This document shows, one piece after another, positions 1 to 6,533 of a DNA stretch of 11,916 nt (positions are counted from its first letter, which is position 1; each line of letters opens with the position of its first letter). Location of the stretch: positions 40,047 to 51,962 of the forward strand of contig MNSZ01000058.1 of NCBI GenBank assembly GCA_001916715.1, read 5' to 3'. Both the position numbers and the translations under genes were made by a program. The stretch comes from Firmicutes bacterium CAG:24053_14 (lineage in GTDB: Bacteria; Bacillota; Clostridia; Oscillospirales; Oscillospiraceae). The notes below the pieces were generated by a model. It made no database searches, was not told the DNA's origin, and saw only the letters and a program-made list of their open reading frames with translations.

Positions 1-1020
1 AGCGCCGTGATTGCCGATGTTCTTTGTAAGGCTCTCGGCCAGTACAGCCCAGAGCTTTTTGCCGTCCTCCGAGCTGCTTTCGGCAATGCTGAACTCATAG
101 CCGATGCGCTTGGCAACGTCACCGGGACTGTAGTACTCGCTGAGCTTATCGTAAAAATCACTGATAGCGCTCGTGAAGCTTATAAGCTCATCGCAGCTAA
201 GTTCGCTGAGATTGAGCTTTTCTTCGTACTCGGACGGAACAACGCCGGCAACGGCGCCGATACGCTCAACTCCCTCGGGAAGTCCGATATACTCAAACAG
301 CTGATTAAGAAGCTGAATATTATTCTCAACAAGCTTGTCAAAGCTGTAGTCGCTGTGCTCGGAAACGAATTTGTTTATGATATCAACTCGGCCTTCGGAT
401 ATTCCGTACTTTTCGGCCGTTGCCTCTGCCGCATCGTCAAGGCTTACTATCTGGCTGAGTATCGACAGACCGTAATCAATGGCTTTGTCAATGCCTTCGA
501 CGGTTTCGACAGCGCCGGAGAGTATTTCCTTCGACATATCGTCGTTCGGCGCTGCAACGCTTATGAGAATTGAGTTTTTGAGGTTCGTTATATACTCTTT
601 TTCCTGAAGCGAGGTCACGATCTCGGAAACGGCCGTTTTATAGTCCTTGCCTTTAAGCTCAAGCCCCTCGAGCACGGGCTTTGAATCGTCGTTGAGTCCT
701 TCAACGGCAACAACGGTGTCTCGGTCGTTTACCTCAATGCGGATGCTCGGGTTAACGTCGATCATTATAACGCTGTTGCGCGCCATCTGAATGCTCTGAA
801 CGCTGCCGTCAAGAGACATCTCGTCCTTTTCAACGTTAGCGCCGTTTGACGCCATCACAGCCGTTCCGAGTATTACTATCGCAAGGCTTGCTGCGATCGA
901 GGCAACGGCATGCCGCTTCCCCGAGCGCCGGCGTGCCGATCTGACGCTTTCGGTCATTATCTCTTCAATATATTCATCTTTTACGGAACTCAGGTGTCTG
1001 AGCAAGTCATCGCTCTTCAA
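1..1020 (-). CDS. RsgI-like membrane anti-sigma factor, C-terminus cut off by the window edge
   Basis: Reading the minus strand from position 1020 gives 340 residues with no stop before the window edge, so the 3' end is missing. A short charged cytoplasmic part (about residues 1-37, ending in an Arg/Lys-rich patch) is followed by one hydrophobic segment (about 38-57) and a long, mostly acidic outer part. Around residues 88-125 is DVNPSIRIEVN followed by VVAVEGLND and LEGLELKGKDY, the hallmark of the RsgI-type anti-sigma middle domain. Known family role: the N-terminus holds the partner sigma factor at the membrane until the outer part senses a signal. The sensor that would name the ligand lies beyond position 1. 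The chosen start is TTG at 1020, overlapping the sigma stop codon (TTGA), with AGAAGG nine bases upstream inside the sigma gene. An internal ATG at 957 is less likely because the conserved N-terminal part would be lost. Confidence 0.85.
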   Translation of the reverse strand, partial: MKSDDLLRHLSSVKDEYIEEIMTESVRSARRRSGKRHAVASIAASLAIVILGTAVMASNGANVEKDEMSLDGSVQSIQMARNSVIMIDVNPSIRIEVNDRDTVVAVEGLNDDSKPVLEGLELKGKDYKTAVSEIVTSLQEKEYITNLKNSILISVAAPNDDMSKEILSGAVETVEGIDKAIDYGLSILSQIVSLDDAAEATAEKYGISEGRVDIINKFVSEHSDYSFDKLVENNIQLLNQLFEYIGLPEGVERIGAVAGVVPSEYEEKLNLSELSCDELISFTSAISDFYDKLSEYYSPGDVAKRIGYEFSIAESSSEDGKKLWAVLAESLTKNIGNHGA

Positions 1021-1577
1021 AGAGATATACCTTCTTTCATAAAATGTTTTTTCAGTCTGCCGCGCAGCCTGAAAAGCATTGTTGTTGTTTTTGAAACTGA
1101 TATGTCATACCGTGCGGCAACATCCGCTATCGGCTCCATCATCCAGTATCGCCGCATGAAAACGCCGCGCTCTGTCGCGCTGAGCGTTTCGAGAAAGCCG
1201 TTGAGCGCATCGATTATCTCCGCCGAGTCCTGCCTGCGCTCAAGCTCGTCAGCGCCGGAAACGCACTCGGCAAGCTCGTCAAGCAGCACAGGCACCTCGC
1301 CGTTTCCGCGCTTTGAGCTGTTTTTCTGCCGCAGCTTATCGAGCGCGATATTGCGCGTTATCTTGCCGACATAGGCCGAAAGTGAGCTCGGCTCGTTTGG
1401 CGGAATGCTGCCCCACACCCTCATATAGGCATCATTGACGCACTCCTCGCTGTCCTCAGCGTTTCCGAGTACGTTGAATGCCACGCGGTGACAATAGCGG
1501 CCGTATTTAATATCTATTTGTAGCAAGGCTTCTTCCGAACGATTCAGAAAAAGCTCAACAATACGCCGATCGTCCAA
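1017..1577 (-). CDS. ECF-type RNA polymerase sigma factor
   Basis: The 186-residue product has the two-domain layout and length of extracytoplasmic-function sigma factors. Region 2 is at about residues 20-85 (NVLGNAEDSEECVNDAYMRV, then a KITRNIALDKLRQ helix). A Glu/Ser-rich linker follows, then region 4 at about 125-180 (LSATERGVFMRRYW, then a DISVSKTTTMLFRLRGRLKK helix-turn-helix). It would direct RNA polymerase to a small regulon when released by its anti-sigma partner, whose gene overlaps its stop codon. The start is TTG at 1577, with AGGAGA five bases upstream. The TTG starts and the stop/start overlap suggest tight, low-level and coupled synthesis of the pair. The exact ECF group cannot be assigned by eye. 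Confidence 0.9.
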   Translation of the reverse strand: MDDRRIVELFLNRSEEALLQIDIKYGRYCHRVAFNVLGNAEDSEECVNDAYMRVWGSIPPNEPSSLSAYVGKITRNIALDKLRQKNSSKRGNGEVPVLLDELAECVSGADELERRQDSAEIIDALNGFLETLSATERGVFMRRYWMMEPIADVAARYDISVSKTTTMLFRLRGRLKKHFMKEGISL

Positions 1578-1604
1578 AACTATCTCCTATCTTCCAACTA
1601 TAGA

Positions 1605-1628
1605 GACGGATTATTGGATAAAGTATCA
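1605..1628 (-). promoter_or_regulatory. possible self-recognised ECF promoter of the sigma/anti-sigma operon
   Basis: Minus-strand TGATAC (1623-1628) and CGTC (1605-1608), 14 bases apart, resemble the TGAAAC...CGT elements of many autoregulated ECF promoters, but the spacing is about two bases shorter than usual. A vegetative alternative is also present: TTGTAA with a 17-base spacer and the extended -10 TGTGATACT. Neither is strong. The AT-rich stretch 1620-1740 holds no gene. Confidence 0.25.
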
Positions 1629-1700
1629 CATTTTTTTGCGAAAATTACAAGAAAAATTTTTCAATATATGCCGTTTTGCAGGATTTGCAACCATTTGTTG

Positions 1701-1729
1701 TTGTAGAAGGCGCATTAATATGTTATATT
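1701..1729 (+). promoter_or_regulatory. sigma-A promoter of the cdsA operon
   Basis: TTGTAG (1701-1706), a 17-base spacer and TATATT (1724-1729) preceded by TG at 1721-1722 form an extended -10 promoter. The -35 box is weak, which extended -10 promoters tolerate. Transcription would start near 1736, about 35 bases before the chosen cdsA start codon. Confidence 0.6.
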
Positions 1730-1770
1730 AGGTATTAATTTTGCACATTTCACGAAAGAAGGTCAGTAAC

Positions 1771-2574
1771 TTGAAAACAAGAGTTATTTCGGCAACGGTT
1801 CTGATAATACTGGTAGTTGCATGCTTTGCATTGGGTCCCGTGACGAGGGCGCTGTTCCTTTTGGCCGCCATGATAATGGCCGTGTGGGAGACTTGCCGCG
1901 CCATCGGATACAAAAACGTCGTGTGCCAGCCGTGGATACTGTACGCTTACTGCGTTGCAACCGTGGCGGAGCTGTGGTTCAATGCCGACGCTCTGGCATT
2001 CGAGATAACGTTTTTCCTTGCCGTGTTTGCGGCTATGACCGCCGGTATCGTCTCGAAAAAGATCCGTGGCGCCGGTGCGCTTGCGACGCTGGGCGTTCTT
2101 GCGTATCCGATAGTACCGTTCGTTATCGTCTGCAAGCTTGCGCTTATGGAAAGCAGCGTATGGATCCCCGTGTTTGCGATTGCATGCATATCCACCTGGG
2201 TGTGCGACAGCTTTGCGCTTTTCGGCGGCAAAAGATTCGGCAAGCACAAGCTCTCGCCCGAGGTAAGCCCTAACAAAACCGTTGAGGGCAGCGTCTGCGG
2301 CGCAATAAGTGCCGTTGTTGCAGGCATTATACTATTCTTCGTGCTAAAGCAGTGGTTTAATGTCAATATCCTCGGCTGCACGCTCACTGCGCTTATATGC
2401 TCAAGCTTCGGCCAGGTAGGCGACCTTGCCGCATCGCTTATAAAGCGTATGGCAGGTCTCAAGGATTACAGCAACCTTATCCCCGGTCACGGCGGCGTTA
2501 TGGACAGAGTTGACAGCCTGCTGTTCTCCATTCCCTCGGCTTACTTCTGCCTTCTGATCGCAGGAATCATCTGA
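1771..2574 (+). CDS. cdsA: phosphatidate cytidylyltransferase (CDP-diacylglycerol synthase)
   Basis: This enzyme makes CDP-diacylglycerol from phosphatidic acid and CTP in the cytoplasmic membrane, the entry point to phosphatidylglycerol and cardiolipin. The 267-residue product is a polytopic membrane protein ending in the CdsA signature: S232-L-I-K-R, then K-D at 241-242, then PGHGGVMDRVD at 248-258, where the Asp residues bind metal. An upstream SPNKTVEGS motif (about 166-174) is also typical. The start is TTG at 1771, because AGAAGG lies eight bases upstream; a TTG at 1741 has no ribosome binding site. The usual neighbours uppS, dxr and rseP are absent: cdsA leads a small operon with a lipid kinase 21 bases downstream. 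Confidence 0.95.
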   Translation: MKTRVISATVLIILVVACFALGPVTRALFLLAAMIMAVWETCRAIGYKNVVCQPWILYAYCVATVAELWFNADALAFEITFFLAVFAAMTAGIVSKKIRGAGALATLGVLAYPIVPFVIVCKLALMESSVWIPVFAIACISTWVCDSFALFGGKRFGKHKLSPEVSPNKTVEGSVCGAISAVVAGIILFFVLKQWFNVNILGCTLTALICSSFGQVGDLAASLIKRMAGLKDYSNLIPGHGGVMDRVDSLLFSIPSAYFCLLIAGII

Positions 2575-2595
2575 TCTTAACGGAGTATTATTCTG

Positions 2596-3495
2596 ATGAA
2601 AACCTTTTCCCAGCTGAAAAAACTTCTGCTTATTATTAATCCGGTTTCGGGGCGGCGCACTTCCCTGCGTTTTCTGCCCGATATAATAAGAATTTTTTCC
2701 GAAGGCGACTATGCTGTGACGGTTTTTCCGACTGGCAAAAGCGGCGACGCAACACAGTTTGCGCAGCTTTACGGCAATGAGTTTGACCTCATCGTCTGCA
2801 TCGGCGGCGACGGTACGCTCAACGAGGTCATAACCGGAATTATCCGCGGCGACTGCTACACTCCGCTCGGCTACATTCCCGCCGGCAGTACAAATGATTT
2901 TGCCGCATGCCACGGCATATCGTCTGACATGCTTGAGGCCGCGCAGAACATAATTTCCGGAAAACCCAAGAAGATCGACATCGGCAAGTTCGGAGATCAG
3001 TATTTTTCCTATGTCGCAGCGTTCGGTGCGTTCTCCTGGCTGTCGTACACGACGCCGCAGAACCTCAAAAATATGCTCGGACATTCGGCATATCTGCTTG
3101 ACGCCGTGAAGGATCTGCCAAAGATCAAGGCTCATCATCTGAAGCTTGACGTGGGCGAATTCACATGTGAGGGTGATTATATTTTCGGCGCCGTATGCAA
3201 TTCGACATCGGTCGCAGGAACCATCACGCTGCCAAAAACCGTCGTTGACACGGGCGACGGCAAATTTGAGATGCTCCTTGTTCATGAGCCGAGGACACTT
3301 ATTGATTTCCAGAACATTTTGATCGGCATTTTCACGCAGGATTATTCCTCGCCGTTTCTCGACTTTTTCCAGGCCGATTCCGTGAAGATAAGCTCGCCCG
3401 AGGGACTTGACTGGTCGCTCGACGGCGAGCTTGGCAAAGGCTCGGAAAAGCACGAAATTGCCAATCTTGCCGATAGGCTTACTTTAATATGCTGA
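2596..3495 (+). CDS. YegS/BmrU-type diacylglycerol (lipid) kinase
   Basis: The 299-residue soluble protein has the DAGK catalytic fold. It contains the N-terminal strand motif INPVSG (14-19), the nucleotide-binding GGDGTLNEV (70-78) and PAGSTNDFA (95-103), and a C-terminal EGLDWSLDGE element typical of YegS/DgkB relatives. It probably phosphorylates diacylglycerol or a related lipid with ATP at the inner face of the membrane, returning diacylglycerol to phosphatidic acid, the CdsA substrate. Its place directly after cdsA fits that role. GGAG lies ten bases before the ATG. The exact lipid substrate is not visible from the sequence. Confidence 0.9.
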   Translation: MKTFSQLKKLLLIINPVSGRRTSLRFLPDIIRIFSEGDYAVTVFPTGKSGDATQFAQLYGNEFDLIVCIGGDGTLNEVITGIIRGDCYTPLGYIPAGSTNDFAACHGISSDMLEAAQNIISGKPKKIDIGKFGDQYFSYVAAFGAFSWLSYTTPQNLKNMLGHSAYLLDAVKDLPKIKAHHLKLDVGEFTCEGDYIFGAVCNSTSVAGTITLPKTVVDTGDGKFEMLLVHEPRTLIDFQNILIGIFTQDYSSPFLDFFQADSVKISSPEGLDWSLDGELGKGSEKHEIANLADRLTLIC

Positions 3496-3496
3496 A

Positions 3497-3524
3497 AAAT
3501 TACCGTCCTTGTGGGCGGTAATTT
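3497..3524 (+). terminator. 12-bp hairpin between the lipid kinase and yihY-like genes
   Basis: Positions 3497-3508 pair with 3513-3524 (one G-U pair) around a 4-base loop, two bases after the lipid kinase stop codon. On the plus strand no proper T-run follows. Only four bases later comes the GAGG ribosome binding site of the next gene. It may be a weak terminator, an RNA-stability stem or a partial attenuator. The minus strand would give a T-run, but no minus-strand gene needs it. Confidence 0.4.
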
Positions 3525-3535
3525 CATGAGGTTCT

Positions 3536-4345
3536 ATGAAAAAGTTCTTCAACACTATAAATAAGTTCATGACCGAGATAAGCGAGGACAACATAAACGC
3601 CCATGCTGCGGCAAGTGCATTTTATATGTTTATGTCTCTCGTCCCGTTTGTTGCACTGCTTACGGCGATAATCCCTTACACGGGACTTTCACAGGAAACG
3701 CTGTTTGACGCCGTCGAGCGCTATATGCCCGATGCTCTGCAAGCAATAATCGAATCGGTCGTAACCGATATATATTTTGCCTCCGGCGCTGTTCTTCCGC
3801 TTTCAATATTGTTTACAATATGGCTTTCAAGCCGCGCATTTTTTACACTGATAAGAGGCATTGAGGATATCTTCCACTCGCCTAAATACTCATCGTTTTT
3901 CAGACGCACCGTTATTGCATGCTTCTATACTGTCGGAATGATCGCCATTGCTATAATCGTTCTTGCTCTGATGGTATTCAGCAAGGAGATATATGGCCTT
4001 ATAAACATCCATCTGCCGGCAATATCACCGGCTCTGTCGCTTTTGCTGAAATTCAGATTCGTCGTGGCGTTTTTAATACTGGCAATTGTCTTTCTTGCGA
4101 TATACAAGGGCGTTCCCGGCATTAAAATTAAGATCCTGCACCTCATCCCCGGCGCTGCCGCAGCAGCGGGTATGTGGCTTTTGTTTACATGGCTGTTTTC
4201 GCTTTTTATCCGCTACGCAAACTACTCGACTTACGGAAGCCTTGCAACGATCGTTATCTCGCTTTTGTGGATGTACTGGTGCATGTACATAATTCTGCTC
4301 GGCGCTTCGATAAACCAGTTCATCCGTAAGGCTCATGAGGAGTAA
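3536..4345 (+). CDS. YihY/BrkB-family inner membrane protein
   Basis: The 269-residue product has about six hydrophobic segments (near residues 28-50, 82-108, 128-150, 172-192, 203-226 and 238-260). The N-terminus HAAASAFYMFMSLVPF and the C-terminal TYGSLATIVISLLWMYWCMYIILLGASIN pattern are characteristic of the YihY/BrkB family, which was once wrongly called ribonuclease BN. The biochemical role is poorly defined; links to transport, lipid or envelope functions have been proposed. It follows two phospholipid genes and is probably co-transcribed, apart from the hairpin in the gap. GAGG lies four bases before the ATG. Confidence 0.9.
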   Translation: MKKFFNTINKFMTEISEDNINAHAAASAFYMFMSLVPFVALLTAIIPYTGLSQETLFDAVERYMPDALQAIIESVVTDIYFASGAVLPLSILFTIWLSSRAFFTLIRGIEDIFHSPKYSSFFRRTVIACFYTVGMIAIAIIVLALMVFSKEIYGLINIHLPAISPALSLLLKFRFVVAFLILAIVFLAIYKGVPGIKIKILHLIPGAAAAAGMWLLFTWLFSLFIRYANYSTYGSLATIVISLLWMYWCMYIILLGASINQFIRKAHEE

Positions 4346-4355
4346 TTTTGATGCA

Positions 4356-4365
4356 TTGTATACAA
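4356..4365. promoter_or_regulatory. candidate operator palindrome upstream of the MATE gene
   Basis: TTGTATACAA is a perfect 10-base palindrome. In addition, 4351-4360 and 4393-4402 form an inverted repeat matching at nine of ten positions, and the second arm lies on the -35 box of the MATE promoter. Such symmetry resembles GntR- or MarR-type operators, but no regulator gene is adjacent and the region is AT-rich, so this is tentative. Confidence 0.3.
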
Positions 4366-4390
4366 ATTTTAAATGTTAATTTTATATACA

Positions 4391-4419
4391 TTTACAATAC
4401 ATATATACTATGTTATAAT
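4391..4419 (+). promoter_or_regulatory. sigma-A promoter of the MATE transporter gene
   Basis: TTTACA (4391-4396), a 17-base spacer and a perfect TATAAT (4414-4419) preceded by TG (4411-4412) make a strong promoter. The transcript would start near 4426, leaving a leader of about 30 bases. Confidence 0.85.
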
Positions 4420-4459
4420 CATCCCCGTTTGAATTTTTAGATCAAATACAGGTGATATG

Positions 4460-5851
4460 ATGAACCAGAACAATTCGCTTGCCATGTTTGAAAACGAGTC
4501 TATCGGCAAGCTCATGATCAAATTTTCGCTGCCGGCCATTGCATCTATGGTAGTCAACTCGATATACAACATAGTTGACCAGATATTTATCGGTCAGGGT
4601 GTCGGTATGTACGGCAATGCCGCAACGAACCTTACCTTCCCGCTTGTCACGATCGCAATGGCTATCGGCACACTTATCGCCGACGGCTGTGTTGCTTACT
4701 TCAGTCTGAAGCTCGGCCAAAAGAATTACGATGAGGCCGCACGCACAATGGGCAACGGAATCACGATATCGCTGCTGGCCGGTCTTTTCATCACGATCTC
4801 GATGGAGCTTCTGCTCACGCCGGTGCTCAATCTCTGCGGCGGCGCAAAGGTCGCGGAAGAAACTTTCAGGTACGCAACGGAATACGCACGGATAACCCTT
4901 ATCGGCATACCGTTTGTGTGCATAAGCATGACGGTAAACAGCATAATCCGCGCGCAGGGCAATCCGCGCTACGCAATGATATCGAACATATCCGGCTGTC
5001 TTTTAAACGTTGTGCTCGACGCATGGTTCGTGCTCGGCCTCGGCTGGGGCGTTGCAGGTGCCGCGTGGGCAACGATAATCGGCCAGATACTCAACTTCGT
5101 GCTCGCAGTTGCATATATTCCGCGCCTCAAGGGCATTGAGTTCAAGCGCGAGTACGCACTTCTCAACAGCAATACGCTGTTTTCTTTCCTGCCCCTCGGC
5201 ATTTCGAGCTTCTTTACGCAGTTTGGCTCGACGATCGTCGTTATCTGCATGAATAACCTCACGGTCAAGTACGGCCTCGAGAGCGTCTACGGCCCGGATA
5301 TTCCTCTGGCCGCGTTCGGCATAGTAATGAAGGTCAACTCCATCATCGTCAGCGTTATGGTCGGTCTCGGCATCGGAAGTCAGCCGATCGTCGGCTACAA
5401 CTACGGCGCGAAAAAATTCCACCGCGTTAAGGCAACATATCTAAGAACTATCATCGTAGGTCTTATCGTGGGTGTGATCGGTTGGGCTTGCTTCCAGTTC
5501 TTCACCCAGGAAATTATCAATATTTTCGGACAGGAGAACGAACTGTACAACGAGTTTGCCCTCAAGTGCTTCCACATCTTCCTCGGTGCTATATTCCTTA
5601 TAGGCTTCCTTATCCCGTCGGGTATCTTCTTCCAGTCGATCGGAAAGCCCACGAAGGCAATGATCTGCACCCTTACAAGGCAGCTTCTCTACTCCCTCCC
5701 CAGCGCATACATTCTTTCGAGCATCATGGGTATTGACGGTCTGCTGTACTCGGGTCCCGTTGGCGATTGCCTCGCCGCCGTTACCGTCGCTATCCTGATC
5801 AGCGGCGAGATGCGCATTATAAACCGCAGCATAAAAGAGCAGAACGCATAA
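4460..5851 (+). CDS. MATE-family multidrug/Na+ efflux transporter
   Basis: The product (463 residues) is a membrane protein of the expected MATE length, with two homologous halves and about 12 hydrophobic segments. Typical features are the N-terminal KLMIKFSLPAIASMVVNSIY, NIVDQIFIGQG, the mid-protein VGLGIGSQPIVGYNYGA with following basic residues, and SGIFFQSIGKPTKAM near the C-terminal half. MATE proteins export cationic drugs, dyes or metabolites using a sodium or proton gradient; the substrate cannot be inferred. Two in-frame ATGs occur at 4457 and 4460. The second is preferred because AGGTGA ends four bases before it but only one base before the first. The gene stands alone with its own promoter and strong terminator. 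Confidence 0.92.
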   Translation: MNQNNSLAMFENESIGKLMIKFSLPAIASMVVNSIYNIVDQIFIGQGVGMYGNAATNLTFPLVTIAMAIGTLIADGCVAYFSLKLGQKNYDEAARTMGNGITISLLAGLFITISMELLLTPVLNLCGGAKVAEETFRYATEYARITLIGIPFVCISMTVNSIIRAQGNPRYAMISNISGCLLNVVLDAWFVLGLGWGVAGAAWATIIGQILNFVLAVAYIPRLKGIEFKREYALLNSNTLFSFLPLGISSFFTQFGSTIVVICMNNLTVKYGLESVYGPDIPLAAFGIVMKVNSIIVSVMVGLGIGSQPIVGYNYGAKKFHRVKATYLRTIIVGLIVGVIGWACFQFFTQEIINIFGQENELYNEFALKCFHIFLGAIFLIGFLIPSGIFFQSIGKPTKAMICTLTRQLLYSLPSAYILSSIMGIDGLLYSGPVGDCLAAVTVAILISGEMRIINRSIKEQNA

Positions 5852-5854
5852 GAT

Positions 5855-5886
5855 AAAAAATGCTTTCCTCACGGAAAGCATTTTTT
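5855..5886. terminator. strong rho-independent terminator after the MATE gene
   Basis: An A6-TGCTTTCC arm pairs perfectly with GGAAAGCA-T6 (14 pairs, loop TCAC), starting three bases after the stop codon. It is symmetrical and could work in both directions, and it insulates the MATE gene from the promoter 12 bases further on. Confidence 0.93.
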
Positions 5887-5897
5887 ACACGCAAATA

Positions 5898-5926
5898 TTG
5901 ACATATTTTGCATGCGGATATATTAT
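5898..5926 (+). promoter_or_regulatory. near-consensus sigma-A promoter placed directly against the next start codon
   Basis: TTGACA (5898-5903), a 17-base spacer and TATTAT (5921-5926). The predicted start point (about 5932-5934) coincides with the ATG at 5933, which implies a leaderless message. Confidence 0.85.
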
Positions 5927-5932
5927 GTTCCC

Positions 5933-6367
5933 ATGAAGATATTATTTGCAGCCATTTCAATAACCGCCGTCGCTGCCGCTGTTATGTTATTTGTGCTTGC
6001 AGCGATAAAGAGCCGGAAAGCTTACATTGGAAAAGCCGTTATATGCTGCTGCATATTTGCAGCGTCTGCTGTGGGCTTTGCATTGTCATCCGACACTGTA
6101 CGGGATGACAAGATAAGCGAAGTGCATGTCACCGTAAGCCCGGTGAAGGGCACTGAGGCACCGGAATCAAGTATTGACCCAACGCTCGCTCCGTCGGCTC
6201 CTGCGCAGGCTCAGGGCGCTTATGAGGCAAGCAGCAGGTCGGATAAGTTTCATCTGCCGTCATGCTCGTCGGCATCGCGCATATCCGAGGATAATCGCGT
6301 ATGGTTTCAAACGCGCGACGAGGCAATTGCCGCCGGGTATTCCCCGTGCGGAAAATGCGATCCATAA
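5933..6367 (+). CDS. small two-helix membrane protein with a C-terminal Ada-like metal-binding motif
   Basis: The 144-residue product has two hydrophobic segments (about 3-24 and 33-52), a Pro/Ala/Ser-rich flexible stretch (about 68-96) and a compact C-terminal module (about 98-144). The module contains SDKFHLPSC (103-111), RDEAIAAGYSPCGKC (128-142) and likely ligands H107, C111, C139 and C142. This pattern is the Ada-type zinc-binding domain also seen as a C-terminal tail on secreted nucleases and ComEC-like proteins. If both helices span the membrane, the tail lies on the same side as the N-terminus. Its function is unknown; metal or DNA binding at the cell surface is a guess. An upstream in-frame ATG at 5912 falls inside the promoter spacer, so 5933 is preferred although it has no ribosome binding site. 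Confidence 0.75.
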   Translation: MKILFAAISITAVAAAVMLFVLAAIKSRKAYIGKAVICCCIFAASAVGFALSSDTVRDDKISEVHVTVSPVKGTEAPESSIDPTLAPSAPAQAQGAYEASSRSDKFHLPSCSSASRISEDNRVWFQTRDEAIAAGYSPCGKCDP

Positions 6368-6370
6368 TAA

Positions 6371-6404
6371 AAAAACAGCTCATTGAAACCGATGAACTGC
6401 TTTT
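6371..6404 (-). terminator. terminator hairpin after the truncated tRNA copy, convergent with the small membrane protein gene
   Basis: Positions 6371-6385 pair with 6390-6404 (two mismatches, loop AAAC). Reading the minus strand it abuts the CCA of the partial tRNA copy and ends in a long T-run, so it works best on that strand. It may also end the plus-strand gene that stops at 6367. Confidence 0.7.
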
Positions 6405-6431
6405 GGCAGCGGATGAAGGATTCGAACCCTC
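6402..6431 (-). repeat. exact second copy of the tRNA-Gln 3' end (T arm, acceptor strand, CCA)
   Basis: These 30 bases are identical to 6532-6561, 130 bases away. They hold the whole T arm, the 3' acceptor strand, the discriminator and the encoded CCA, plus two following bases. No D arm or anticodon arm precedes them, so this is not a functional tRNA. Such 3'-end duplication is the classic mark of integration at a tRNA gene, with the intact gene on one side and the displaced end on the other. Confidence 0.9.
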
Positions 6432-6434
6432 GAA

Positions 6435-6495
6435 GCGCCTTCGGCACTTCGTGCGCTGATTTGATTTGTTTTGTTCGGGTTCTGGTGCCAAGCGC
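6435..6495. repeat. structured segment with inverted-repeat ends between the two tRNA 3' ends
   Basis: GCGCCTTCGGCAC (6435-6447) and GTGCCAAGCGC (6485-6495) are complementary over 11 pairs with two single-base bulges, enclosing about 37 bases. A smaller hairpin, GCAC-TTC-GTGC (6444-6454), competes with the outer arm. No coding sequence fits: reading frames here run through the tRNA sequences. The segment may be the core of a small mobile or dispersed element. Confidence 0.5.
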
Positions 6496-6496
6496 A

Positions 6497-6533
6497 AATA
6501 AAAAAGCAACCCACCGGCAATGGTGAGTTGCTT
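6497..6533 (-). terminator. rho-independent terminator of tRNA-Gln
   Basis: On the minus strand, directly after the CCA, AAAGCAAC-T-CACC pairs with GGTG-G-GTTGCTTT (one internal mismatch) and is followed by a T-run. It ends the tRNA transcript before the structured segment and the partial tRNA copy. Confidence 0.85.

Noticed and set aside
1741..1770. TTG at 1741 as the cdsA start
   Set aside because: It would lie only about five bases after the predicted transcript start and has no ribosome binding site, whereas TTG at 1771 has AGAAGG at good spacing.
2401..3453. A 350-codon minus-strand open frame opposite the lipid kinase
   Set aside because: There is no recognisable motif, and it overlaps the DAGK motifs on the other strand; it is an antisense shadow.
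5912..5932. Upstream ATG for the small membrane protein
   Set aside because: It lies in the spacer between the -35 and -10 boxes and would not be transcribed from this promoter.
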